From NCBI GenBank assembly GCA_022709105.1, contig JAKIXL010000003.1, positions 21,367 through 32,965 on the forward strand: 11,599 nucleotides of DNA. Direction: 5' to 3'. Under the pieces are notes generated by a model that did no database searches, was not told the origin of the DNA, and saw nothing but the letters and a program-made list of their open reading frames with translations. Shown here one piece after another: positions 5,825 to 11,599 of the stretch. This DNA is from Thermoplasmatota archaeon (lineage in GTDB: Archaea > Thermoplasmatota > Thermoplasmata > Methanomassiliicoccales > Methanomassiliicoccaceae). A program made the position numbers and the translations under genes. Position 1 is the stretch's first letter, and every line of letters begins with the position of its first letter.

Positions 5825-6268
5825 TCAGACCCCGGGGAACCGCATGACCGATTCCAGGACGATCCGCACCTCCACGTCCTTAAGTCCCAGGGGCATGATG
5901 GATGAGGCTATGGTGTTGTCAAGGGTGTGGTTGTCCGGCGCGTGCAGGCGGACCATGACCCGTTTGCCCCCGCTGATGAGCAGTACCTCCATAACCCCGT
6001 CGACCTCATGGAGCTTGCGAAGTTCTTTGACCGATATCCCGTCGCCCACGTTCGCAAGGACTATGGCGTCCGATCGCATTCCCATGAGCTCGTTGTTGAC
6101 AATGGCCGCATATCCCAGAACGACCTTGTAGTCCTCCATCCTCCTGATGCGGTCACGGACGGTGGAGGGGGACCTGCGGAGCTTCGACGCTATCTCACGA
6201 TAGGTCATCTTTCCATCCATCATCAACAGCTTGAGGATGCGGTGGTTCATGTCATCGACGGTGACCAT
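5825..6268 (-). CDS. Lrp/AsnC family transcriptional regulator
   Basis: Feast/famine-type regulator of 147 residues from the ATG at 6268. The N-terminal winged helix is at about 1-50 (VDDMNHRILKLLMMDGKMTYREIASKLRRSPSTVRDRI), followed by the linking strand VVLGYAAIVN and a RAM-type ligand/oligomerisation domain at about 65-143, where an amino acid or other small effector may bind. The frame extends to an ATG at 6289, but a strong TATA element (6302-6309) lies only about 16 nt from it. The expected transcription start near 6279 lies inside that extension. The ATG at 6268 also has GGTGGAG at 6276-6282 upstream. The gene stands alone; targets cannot be read from the sequence. Confidence 0.9.
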   Translation of the reverse strand: MVTVDDMNHRILKLLMMDGKMTYREIASKLRRSPSTVRDRIRRMEDYKVVLGYAAIVNNELMGMRSDAIVLANVGDGISVKELRKLHEVDGVMEVLLISGGKRVMVRLHAPDNHTLDNTIASSIMPLGLKDVEVRIVLESVMRFPGV

Positions 6269-6301
6269 TCTCGCGCTCCACCGTTCCATTGAACAGCCAG
6301 A

Positions 6302-6309
6302 AATTTATA
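6302..6309 (-). promoter_or_regulatory. TATA box and BRE of the Lrp/AsnC gene
   Basis: TATAAATT on the minus strand preceded by purine-rich AAAAGG, a good archaeal BRE/TATA pair. The predicted start site near 6279 places the first usable start codon at 6268, not at 6289. Confidence 0.65.
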
Positions 6310-6365
6310 CCTTTTGACCTCGAGAGCGTAAGATGGCATGAACTACGCCCCGGCGTCACCCGAAA

Positions 6366-6378
6366 GGGAAAAAAACGC
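6366..6378 (-). terminator. Oligo-T terminator after the G3E GTPase
   Basis: Seven consecutive T on the minus strand (A-run 6369-6375 on plus) followed by CCCTTTCG, 75 nt past the GTPase TAG. Archaeal RNA polymerase stops at such T-runs. It also separates this operon from the Lrp/AsnC promoter immediately downstream. Confidence 0.6.
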
Positions 6379-6448
6379 TGCCGATATATCTCCCAACGGC
6401 CCGGACGACCTCGGACAATGGTCTGGCCCCTCCCCTGAAAGAGCGTAC

Positions 6449-7564
6449 CTACAGGCCGGATATGAACATGGGGGTCTCCGGCCGAGGGGAGTAGCAGGAT
6501 TCGGTAGTATCGTTCACCGTCAGCGAGAACTTCGAGGGGAGCGCTTCCACCGCGCCTCGCATGACCTCCCCAAGGCGCTTCGGGGTCGCCATAACCCGGG
6601 CGTTCACCACCAGTGTTGCCTCATCCCCGAGGTACCTTGAGCCACGCACGCCATCTGTCTGAACTGAATCGGCCACCAGGGACATCTTGGCCCCCACCTT
6701 GGGCGAGGTTATCATCACCTTCACGTGCGCCAGGTCGTCTGGTGGGAAGGAGTCCGCCGCCGCTCTGAGCACGGTGGTGGCCAGATCATAGAGGTCAACA
6801 CGCTCTGACGGAGAGACCTTGCTGGTGCTAGAGTACCATGACATCGCTGACTTCTCCGCCGCGAACTTCCTATGGTCCTCGCTCTTCAAGACCTTGATGC
6901 TGCGCTCGGCCGATAAGGTCAGGGAGGCTATGTCATCGACGCCCTTTCCGGTCCTAGCGGAGTAGGGGATGATCCTGGCGTCCGGTGCGAGGGCGGCGAC
7001 CGCCGTCCTCGCTCTCTCCAGGCCTTCAGCGTCCAGGCGGTCGGTCTTCGAAAGCAGGACCACTTCCGCCTCCTTGACCTGGTGGGAGGGGATGAGGCGC
7101 TTCGAGCCTTCCAGCGATGCTGCCCGGGTGGCGTCCACCACAACGAGGAACGGCGCAACATCGAACTCCTCTGGATATTGGGCGCGCAGAGGCTCGACCA
7201 CTGACGAAAGGATGTTGGTGGAGGTTCCAATAGGCTCCGCAAGGATGACATCCGGCCTGCTGGTCTGTACAATGGAACGGGCGTTCCTCACGAACTCGGG
7301 GAAGGTGGAGCAGAAGCAGCCTCCCATGACCTCCCGCACATCGAACCCGGCCTCGGAGGCATATTTGGTGTCCACGAGAACATGGCCCTGATCGTTGGTT
7401 ATTATCGCCACGTTCTTTCCGTGCCTCTCTTTTAAATACCGAGCGAGGCCGACCATTAGCGTGGTCTTTCCCGCTCCCAGGTAGCCTCCGATCACAGCGA
7501 AGCGCGTTCTAGCGGTCATCCTCTCAACGATGGCGTCCAACGATAAATGGCTTTCTGGGATCAA
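6449..7564 (-). CDS. G3E family (COG0523/CobW-like) P-loop GTPase
   Basis: A 371-residue GTPase of the metallochaperone/cofactor-insertion class. Walker A is GGYLGAGKTT (26-35). IITNDQG follows in the switch region. The COG0523 metal motif appears as GGCFCS (C83, C85), where the family standard is GGCxCC, so one cysteine is replaced by Ser. ILAEPIGTS (107-115) is the conserved E-P-x-G segment, and SKTD (172-175) takes the place of the NKxD base-recognition motif. The C-terminal part (about 230-371) does not read as a standard CobW_C domain, so the client is unclear: a metal centre, cobalamin enzyme or other cofactor protein. The TTG start overlaps the upstream stop as TTGA and has GGAGG 9 nt before it (7574-7578), so it is preferred over the ATG at codon 16. 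It is co-transcribed with the Cys-rich winged-helix gene. Confidence 0.88.
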   Translation of the reverse strand: MIPESHLSLDAIVERMTARTRFAVIGGYLGAGKTTLMVGLARYLKERHGKNVAIITNDQGHVLVDTKYASEAGFDVREVMGGCFCSTFPEFVRNARSIVQTSRPDVILAEPIGTSTNILSSVVEPLRAQYPEEFDVAPFLVVVDATRAASLEGSKRLIPSHQVKEAEVVLLSKTDRLDAEGLERARTAVAALAPDARIIPYSARTGKGVDDIASLTLSAERSIKVLKSEDHRKFAAEKSAMSWYSSTSKVSPSERVDLYDLATTVLRAAADSFPPDDLAHVKVMITSPKVGAKMSLVADSVQTDGVRGSRYLGDEATLVVNARVMATPKRLGEVMRGAVEALPSKFSLTVNDTTESCYSPRPETPMFISGL

Positions 7565-8184
7565 TCGTCAAGGCCTCCTATCTTGATGGCCCTTCGCATG
7601 AACGGGCAGCTCTCGCATGGTATGCTCACCGAACATCCTTTGCCGCTGGCCACCCCCTTCATCGAGCTTAATATGGCCAGGTCCATGGGCCGGATGTATC
7701 CCTCTCTGCCGTTGGCATGCAGCGTTGCCCTCTCTTCGGGAGATATGTCCGTGGAGTAACAGCCGCTCTTCACATACTCCATGCATCGTTCCATGTCCGA
7801 CGGTGAGCAGCCGTCGCAACGCGTGCCCACCTTGGAAAGGGGCCCGAACAGGTTGGCCAGGGGGTCAACGACGAACACTCTGCCGTCCCTGCCTACAGAT
7901 ATGAATATCGTCCCCGGCGCAGAGGGTGCGAGATACTCCTGCCTGGTCCCCCGAACCTTCCTCTCGTCCACCACCTTCCAGAAGTCACGCAGCTGGTGTC
8001 CCAATTGGTAGTTCAGCTGATGATAGCCTATCTTGGTCCGATCTGCCAGCTCCTGCTTCGTCACCGGGCGGTCGATGGTCATTGCGTATAGGTTGCGGAG
8101 GATGGTGCGTCTCAGCTCGTGGTTGACTATGGATGTATACACATCGGGGTCGATGTAGGAGATCTCGATCCTGCAGCCGGCCAT
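7561..8184 (-). CDS. Winged-helix regulator with cysteine-rich C-terminal domain
   Basis: A 207-residue protein from the ATG at 8184. Residues about 15-90 form an ArsR-like winged helix (NHELRRTILRNLYA, then VTKQELADRTKIGYHQLNYQLGHQL, then a wing ending RQEYLAPSAP). Residues 90-115 look like a beta-rich linker (GTIFISVGRDGRVFVVDP). The C-terminal half has eight cysteines in all, counting Cys4: CDGC (123/126), C134, C142, and C184 with CESC (190/193). This suggests a Zn or Fe-S site for metal, redox or cofactor sensing. I know no named family with this layout. The frame extends to a TTG at 8205, but that lies inside the TATA element, so the ATG is chosen. The GTPase follows with a TTGA overlap, so the pair may be a sensor and its metallochaperone. 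Direct metal sensing is inference. Confidence 0.82.
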   Translation of the reverse strand: MAGCRIEISYIDPDVYTSIVNHELRRTILRNLYAMTIDRPVTKQELADRTKIGYHQLNYQLGHQLRDFWKVVDERKVRGTRQEYLAPSAPGTIFISVGRDGRVFVVDPLANLFGPLSKVGTRCDGCSPSDMERCMEYVKSGCYSTDISPEERATLHANGREGYIRPMDLAILSSMKGVASGKGCSVSIPCESCPFMRRAIKIGGLDD

Positions 8185-8201
8185 GTTCTTTGAATTGACG
8201 C

Positions 8202-8213
8202 TCAAATATTTGA
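8202..8213. promoter_or_regulatory. Perfect 12-bp palindrome on the TATA box of the winged-helix/GTPase operon
   Basis: TCAAATATTTGA is identical on both strands and contains the AAATATTT TATA element about 24 nt upstream of the ATG at 8184. A dimeric winged-helix protein bound here would block TBP, so this is a candidate autoregulatory operator. Because it is symmetric, it could also serve as a TATA box for plus-strand transcription into the 1.4 kb gap. Confidence 0.55.
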
Positions 8214-8486
8214 ATAGATTGACCAGCGTCTTTGGCCTTCGCCCGGCCTTTCGGCACTCGAGGTTCGCCAGGAAGCATGGAAATAGGCGCCCTGGGGCCT
8301 ATCGCCATCGCAATGGGCGTTCCAAGATAGGTATCGGAGCTTCACAGACCGCCTTGTTCGGGTCGATATGTTCGTGCGTTCCCCGGCGTTTGATGGACAA
8401 ATGCATCGCTCTTTCCCAGGACCGCAGTCTCCGCAGACCGTCGACGTTCATGCGGCCCATGCCCTGCTGAACTTAAGAGAGCTGCT

Positions 8487-8506
8487 CACCGGCCCAAGGG
8501 CCGGTG
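8487..8506. repeat. GC-rich inverted repeat
   Basis: CACCGGCCC and GGGCCGGTG are perfectly complementary 9-nt arms separated by AA. As RNA it would form a hairpin with a CCAAGG or smaller loop on either strand. No T-run follows, so it is not a classic terminator. Confidence 0.5.
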
Positions 8507-8655
8507 TCAGACGAAAGCATCAGCGTCCCCTTGCTGAGAGGTCGTGCGGTCCGTAATTCCTGGTGCCGCGTGATGCTAGTCGGACCTCGCCGGAAGGTAG
8601 AGCCTTTCTACTCCCTGGCGTCACCACAGCTCTGCTTAGACGGACACGGGCCATC

Positions 8656-8829
8656 ATGAACGATGCATGTCCGGGATCATGCGCCGAGGGCCGCCCCTTC
8701 CTTGAGGCGAGATCGGCCTGGACCGTCAATGGGGCTAAGATGGGATCGCCTCCATGCGTGGACAGGGGCCACGTAACCACTTCCGCCTATGGGCCTGTTC
8801 ATGACACCCTCCTCGAGGCAATGGCATAG
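8656..8829 (+). CDS. Doubtful 57-residue ORF with CxDxGHV motif
   Basis: From the ATG at 8656 the frame gives 57 residues, starting MNDACPGSCAEGRPFL and containing CVDRGHVTTS (8755-8784). No ribosome site or TATA element is convincing and no family is recognised. The one argument for coding is the echo of the CxDxGHV..TTS peptide in the frame at 8963-9100, with differences largely at third codon positions. The frame also runs open upstream to 8563. Confidence 0.18.
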   Translation: MNDACPGSCAEGRPFLEARSAWTVNGAKMGSPPCVDRGHVTTSAYGPVHDTLLEAMA

Positions 8830-8905
8830 GCTGGCCTGTGTTAGGCCGCGGGGGACGCTCGGAGGCGATCTAAATGAAATGATGGCGATTCCCAATGAAC
8901 CTTGG

Positions 8906-8934
8906 CCGCGTACGATCCCTTGCTCCGCGTACGC
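8906..8934. repeat. Tandem CCGCGTACG repeats forming a dyad
   Basis: CCGCGTACG occurs at 8906-8914 and again at 8925-8933, 19 bp apart. Each contains the palindrome CGTACG, so the pair is also an inverted repeat (GCGTACG at 8908-8914, CGTACGC at 8928-8934). Two sites on roughly the same DNA face are typical of protein-binding sites. Confidence 0.45.
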
Positions 8935-8962
8935 TGTTGTTCGACCACGGCCTACTCCGAAC

Positions 8963-9100
8963 ATGGATGAGCGGGCCTGCCTGGTCGAGGTTAGCCGTGA
9001 GCTCGGGCGCAGGCCGGGCCATGAGAGCGGCCTTGTCTGCGCCGAAGGACTATGCCGGGACAATGGCCATGTGGTCACGACATCGGGCGGCAGGCCTTAG
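8963..9100 (+). CDS. Doubtful 45-residue Cys-containing ORF
   Basis: From the ATG at 8963 it gives 45 residues: a helical N-terminal half (MDERACLVEVSRELGRR) and a C-terminal half with CAEGLC followed by RDNGHVVTTS. Third positions are mostly G or C, like the real genes here. A T5 run at 9122-9126 follows 21 bp after the stop. A TATA-like TCTAAATG lies near 8869-8876, but the implied leader would be about 65 nt with no ribosome site. It may be a small protein, a decayed gene end or chance. Confidence 0.22.
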   Translation: MDERACLVEVSRELGRRPGHESGLVCAEGLCRDNGHVVTTSGGRP

Positions 9101-9140
9101 AGCGCCCCGCGCCGATTACGGTTTTTCGGCATCTCAGTGA

Positions 9141-9176
9141 AATAAAAAAAATTCGGCGGCGGGGGCAACGCCGCCG
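9141..9176 (-). terminator. Strong hairpin plus T8 terminator on the minus strand
   Basis: On the minus strand, CGGCGGC and GCCGCCG pair perfectly (9170-9176 with 9154-9160) around a 9-nt loop, followed by AA and eight T (9144-9151) then ATTT. This resembles a bacterial intrinsic terminator and also gives the T-run archaeal polymerase uses. No recognised minus-strand gene lies upstream of it, so it implies a transcript from the 9.2-9.45 kb region. Confidence 0.6.
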
Positions 9177-9214
9177 GGGATGAACCGCTCATAGCCATGT
9201 CATCTTAATGCCGT

Positions 9215-9343
9215 TCAGTTTGCGAGAAACGCATTACCTCCTCGCGCAGTGATCAGGAGACCGGGGAATATTGGGCCTGTTACCGCCGTGCGGACCAACC
9301 TTGCCGCGAGCCTCTTTTTACTCGATGTGAGCTTGTCCATCAT
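9215..9343 (-). CDS. Doubtful 42-residue basic ORF upstream of the terminator
   Basis: Two adjacent ATGs (9343 and 9340) open a frame of 42 residues: basic N-terminus (MMDKLTSSKKRLAARLVR), then a hydrophobic segment (VTGPIFPGLLIT), then ARGGNAFLAN. GGGAACGAGGG lies directly before the ATG but too close for a standard ribosome site. It sits between a possible minus-strand TATA in the dyad at 9458-9466 and the terminator at 9141-9176. No family is recognised; the transcript could equally be a non-coding RNA of about 300 nt. Confidence 0.2.
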   Translation of the reverse strand: MMDKLTSSKKRLAARLVRTAVTGPIFPGLLITARGGNAFLAN

Positions 9344-9457
9344 GCCCTCGTTCCCTTCACTGATCCGTCAGCGATGCGGTCGCGTCATATCTTCTGACCG
9401 GACAGGGGTCGTCGGGATGCTGCGCTCTAGTTCCCCGCTGCCCGTTATCATCACGGA

Positions 9458-9484
9458 TATTATACTTTATCTGACAGTATAATA
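9458..9484. promoter_or_regulatory. 27-bp operator-like dyad with back-to-back TATA elements
   Basis: TATTATACT (9458-9466) and AGTATAATA (9476-9484) are perfect 9-bp inverted arms around a 9-nt spacer. Each arm reads as a TATA-like element outward, towards the ABC genes on plus and towards the terminator hairpin on minus. A further palindrome, AATAATTATT (9481-9490), overlaps the right arm. It lies 144 bp before the ABC ATPase start. Confidence 0.5.
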
Positions 9485-9582
9485 ATTATTCGAGGGCATT
9501 AAAGGCCGGCCATAGGCCCCTCGGCCTGTCTTGGAGAACAAGCGGCAGATATTATTCGTTCCTGCTTTACCGACCCATCAGA

Positions 9583-9589
9583 ATTATAC
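9583..9589 (+). promoter_or_regulatory. TATA box of the ABC exporter operon
   Basis: ATTATAC on the plus strand. A start site about 26 nt downstream falls near 9612, giving a short leader that carries AGGAG (9616-9620) 7 nt before the ATG at 9628. Confidence 0.5.
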
Positions 9590-9627
9590 GAGGAAGGCGT
9601 TTAGATATCCTGCCCAGGAGAGCTAGA

Positions 9628-10551
9628 ATGGTGGTCAACGAGGTATCATGCGAGAACCTGTCGAAGGTATACAGCAACGGCAAGGAGGCCCTCTCGGACA
9701 TCAGCTTCACCATCCCGACCCGGGGAGTGTTCGCCCTCATAGGGCGCAATGGCGCGGGAAAGACCACTTTGACCAGGGTGATGTCGACCTTGTTGGAGCC
9801 CAGCTCGGGGAGGGCTACCATCGATGGGCTGGACATAATGGAGGACGCGGCGGAGCTGCGAAGCAGGATGGCCGTGGTCCCCCAAGAGGGAAAGGTGGTC
9901 CCGTGGATGTCCCCCGTGCAGATGATCACCGCATATCTGCTTTGGCGCGGAGAGGCCCATAAGGACGCCATGCGAAAGGCCAGAGACGCCGTGGCCATGG
10001 TCGGCATCGAGGAGCACGCCAACAGGATCAATAGGGTTTTGTCCGGCGGCATGAAGAGGAAGGCCCTGGTCGCCATGGTCATCGCCTCCGGCGCCGACCT
10101 CATATTCCTCGATGAACCGAGCACCGGTCTGGACCCAATATCCCGAAGGGACCTGTGGGGACTGCTGACCGACATCAGCAAGGACCGGTTCCTGTTCATG
10201 ACCACCCATTATCTGGAAGAGGCCGAGTCCATTGCCGATCGCATCGGCATCCTTGATGGCGGCCGCCTACTGGCGTTGGGCTCGATGGAGGATCTGAGGG
10301 CGAGCATGGGCCGCAGGTACGTGCTCAAGTTTCCTTCAGGCACCGCTCTGCCGCCTTTCGAGGGAGAGATGATGGTCGGAAGGGACGGAATGACCCAAGT
10401 GATGACGACCGATGAGGGCTCTCATGAACTGTCGAAGGTGCTTATAGACAGCGGCACCTGGTTCTCGCTGAACCCCGTGACCTTGGAAGACATATTCTAT
10501 AGGAAAGTGGGCAGGAAGATCGACGCTGACAACGGGGAGGCCAGGGATTGA
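9628..10551 (+). CDS. ABC transporter ATP-binding protein (DrrA/CcmA-like ABC-2 exporter)
   Basis: A 307-residue cytoplasmic ATPase that powers the membrane protein encoded next. Motifs in order: Walker A GRNGAGKTT (39-47), Q-loop VVPQEG (83-88), signature LSGGMKRK (138-145), Walker B LIFLDEP (158-164), D-loop GLDP (167-170) and H-loop MTTHYLEEA (191-199). The C-terminal part after about 220 is the variable domain of the multidrug/lipid/antibiotic ABC-2 class. AGGAG seven bases before the ATG fixes the start. The stop overlaps the permease TTG as TTGA. The exported substrate (drug, lipid, peptide or polysaccharide) cannot be told from the sequence, and no biosynthetic gene lies beside it. Confidence 0.96.
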   Translation: MVVNEVSCENLSKVYSNGKEALSDISFTIPTRGVFALIGRNGAGKTTLTRVMSTLLEPSSGRATIDGLDIMEDAAELRSRMAVVPQEGKVVPWMSPVQMITAYLLWRGEAHKDAMRKARDAVAMVGIEEHANRINRVLSGGMKRKALVAMVIASGADLIFLDEPSTGLDPISRRDLWGLLTDISKDRFLFMTTHYLEEAESIADRIGILDGGRLLALGSMEDLRASMGRRYVLKFPSGTALPPFEGEMMVGRDGMTQVMTTDEGSHELSKVLIDSGTWFSLNPVTLEDIFYRKVGRKIDADNGEARD

Positions 10552-11288
10552 GCAAACTTTCCAGCCAGTTGCTGGCATCCATCCTCGTGAACGCGATCTA
10601 CGAGATGAGGGCCTATCCAGTGATCCTGATAAATACGCTGATCTCTCCCCTGTCGTTCCTCATCCTCATCTTCTTTGTGAGCCACGGCGATCTCCTTGGC
10701 GTTGCGATCTTGGGCGGGATGATCATGACTATGTTCCAGAGCGGCATGTTCCTCCAGGCCGACCTATCTCATCTGAAGAACGACTTTCGGCTCCAGGAGA
10801 TGGTGGTGGCCTCCCCGACCGGCCCTGGAACGTACGTGGCGGGCATGGCCATTGCTGAGATCGTCTACAGTTCTCCTGCCTTGCTCGTCCTCGTGATACT
10901 GTTCGCGCTCTTCGTGCCGGTCACCTGGTTCCAGGCCACCGCCATCGCGATCATACTTCTGCTTATGTTCCTCTCCTCGGTCTCCTTGGGGTTCGCGCTG
11001 TCCACGATCTCCTCGGACATCGTCCAGAGCTTTGGATTTTCACGCCTCATCACCACCCTGTTCTCCACTTTGGCCCCGGTGTACTACCCCCTCACCTTGA
11101 TACCGGAACCATTTCGGGTGCTGGCCTACCTATCGCCGACCACCTACACCGCGCGCCTGGCACAGGCGCTCGCCGGCTTCACCGTAGTTCCCACAGAGGT
11201 CATGCTTATGGACGCGGCGGTGGTGATCTCCCTTTCTGCGATCTTCCTGTACATCGGCTTGAGGAAGGCCAGATGGAGGGAGAGATGA
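10548..11288 (+). CDS. ABC-2 type transporter permease
   Basis: A 246-residue integral membrane protein forming the export channel with the preceding ATPase. Six hydrophobic segments are visible at about 24-45, 50-70, 97-123, 128-152, 165-185 and 218-238, with the amphipathic N-terminal coupling helix typical of ABC-2 permeases. Between TM5 and TM6 lies [14 protein letters not shown], a common ABC-2 feature. The start is a TTG overlapping the ATPase stop by two bases, with GGGGAGG (10534-10540) 7 nt upstream, so the two proteins are translationally coupled. Its stop abuts the convergent aldolase stop with no intervening base. Confidence 0.93.
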   Translation: MSKLSSQLLASILVNAIYEMRAYPVILINTLISPLSFLILIFFVSHGDLLGVAILGGMIMTMFQSGMFLQADLSHLKNDFRLQEMVVASPTGPGTYVAGMAIAEIVYSSPALLVLVILFALFVPVTWFQATAIAIILLLMFLSSVSLGFALSTISSDIVQSFGFSRLITTLFSTLAPVYYPLTLIPEPFRVLAYLSPTTYTARLAQALAGFTVVPTEVMLMDAAVVISLSAIFLYIGLRKARWRER

Positions 11289-11599
11289 TCACCTCAGTAA
11301 CCTCATCGCCTCCGGCACGGTGGCATCCTCCTGCACTATGGCTGTAACGGCCTTGAGCATGGCCACCGGATCATTGGCCTGGAAGATGTTGCGCCCAATG
11401 GCCACCCCAGCGCCCCCTGCCTCTATGGAATCACGCACCATTTCCAGTATCTGTTCGGTCGTTTCCATCCTAGGTCCGCCGGCGACCACGACGGGGACGG
11501 GGCAGCCGCTGGTGACCTCTCGGAACGTCTCGATGCTCCCGGTGTAGTTGGTCTTCACGATGTCCACCCCCAGTTCGGCCGCGGCCCGCGCCGCGATCT
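11289..11599 (-). CDS. DhnA-family class I aldolase (archaeal FBP aldolase / ADH synthase), 3' part only
   Basis: About 103 C-terminal residues of a TIM-barrel aldolase; the N-terminal part lies beyond the window. IVKTNYTG carries the expected Schiff-base lysine, and PVVVAGGP and [14 protein letters not shown] form the phosphate-binding strands 7 and 8. It then ends in a helix with DPVAMLKAV. The frame runs open through the window edge as [12 protein letters not shown]. The family includes archaeal fructose-1,6-bisphosphate aldolase and 2-amino-3,7-dideoxy-D-threo-hept-6-ulosonate synthase (alternative aromatic amino acid route). The VKTNYTG form looks nearer the latter to me, but this part of the protein does not decide it. 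It is tail-to-tail with the ABC permease. Confidence 0.92.
   Translation of the reverse strand, partial: IAARAAAELGVDIVKTNYTGSIETFREVTSGCPVPVVVAGGPRMETTEQILEMVRDSIEAGGAGVAIGRNIFQANDPVAMLKAVTAIVQEDATVPEAMRLLR

Larger units (their letters stand above)
8214..9627. other. 1.4 kb stretch without a convincing gene
   Basis: Between the winged-helix promoter and the ABC exporter no frame on either strand reads as a known protein. Open frames are short, overlap in several phases and are Arg/Ser/Pro-rich, as expected from GC-rich non-coding DNA. It holds a GC-rich inverted repeat (8487-8506), a pair of CCGCGTACG repeats (8906-8933), two short frames sharing a peptide motif (8656-8829 and 8963-9100), a strong terminator-like hairpin on the minus strand (9141-9176), one short minus-strand frame (9215-9343) and a 27-bp dyad (9458-9484). 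I looked for tRNA, SRP RNA and RNase P RNA signatures and saw none. It may be regulatory DNA, an unknown RNA locus or a decayed gene region. Confidence 0.6.

Noticed and set aside
8277..8330. 17-codon plus-strand frame MEIGALGPIAIAMGVPR with AGGAAG before its ATG, downstream of the palindrome
   Set aside because: Too short to judge. A leader-peptide role would need a regulated gene after it, and none follows on plus.
8677..9078. 133-codon minus-strand frame in the gene-free region
   Set aside because: Ser/Arg/Pro-rich, unlike any family I know, no promoter or ribosome site, and overlapping plus-strand frames of similar quality; reads as a GC-rich shadow.
9437..9454. GTGATGA on the minus strand near 9454-9448, resembling a C box of a C/D guide RNA
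   Set aside because: No D' or D box (CTGA) at suitable distance and no short k-turn architecture.
9249..9482. 77-codon plus-strand frame ending in a hydrophobic stretch
   Set aside because: Runs antisense to the terminator-bracketed minus unit and across the dyad, with no ribosome site or family resemblance.
8214..9627. CRISPR array, tRNA, SRP RNA, RNase P RNA or insertion sequence in the gap
   Set aside because: No regularly spaced identical repeats, no cloverleaf with TTCRA-type arm, none of the conserved SRP or RNase P cores, and no transposase or terminal repeats.

Overview
The window is archaeal chromosome. The evidence is a prenyl diphosphate synthase directly followed by a geranylgeranyl-reductase-family flavoprotein (archaeal membrane lipid pathway), the exosome subunit Csl4, a NOB1-type rRNA endonuclease, a METTL5-type methyltransferase, an XRE-HTH/CBS regulator, an Lrp/AsnC regulator and a DhnA-type class I aldolase. 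TATA boxes lie about 25-28 nt upstream of several start codons, so several genes look leaderless or nearly so. High GC with strong G/C at third codon positions and the gene mix suggest Thermoplasmatota, perhaps a relative of Methanomassiliicoccales. That placement is an inference; no methanogenesis gene is visible.

Layout. (1) 2-1905, plus: lipid pair, prenyl synthase (5' end outside the window) and GGR-family reductase, overlapping by one base. (2) 1894-2358, minus: NOB1, divergent from a small HesB-like ORF at 2430-2681 plus. (3) 2629-3510, minus: a 58-residue helical/acidic protein followed by a THUMP-less ThiI-like PP-loop enzyme whose end overlaps the HesB-like ORF by 53 bp. (4) 3746-5549, minus: a coupled operon HTH-CBS regulator, METTL5-like methyltransferase, Csl4. 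(5) 5691-5822, plus: a doubtful micro-ORF that fits exactly up to the end of the Lrp/AsnC gene (5825-6268, minus). (6) 6449-8184, minus: an operon of a cysteine-rich winged-helix protein and a G3E (COG0523) GTPase, with a perfect 12-bp palindrome on the promoter and an oligo-T terminator after the GTPase. (7) 8214-9627: about 1.4 kb without a convincing gene, holding inverted and direct repeats, a strong minus-strand terminator-like hairpin, a 27-bp operator-like dyad and three doubtful small ORFs. (8) 9628-11288, plus: ABC-2 type exporter, ATPase plus permease. (9) 11289-11599, minus: 3' part of a DhnA-family aldolase, ending flush against the permease.

Functional themes: one half serves RNA processing and modification (NOB1, ThiI-like, METTL5-like, Csl4) under a probable ligand-sensing HTH-CBS protein. 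The other half holds a probable metal/cofactor or redox sensing pair (Cys-rich regulator plus metallochaperone-type GTPase) and an exporter. The best places to look for something new are the regulator/GTPase operon with its palindrome and the 1.4 kb gap between it and the ABC exporter.
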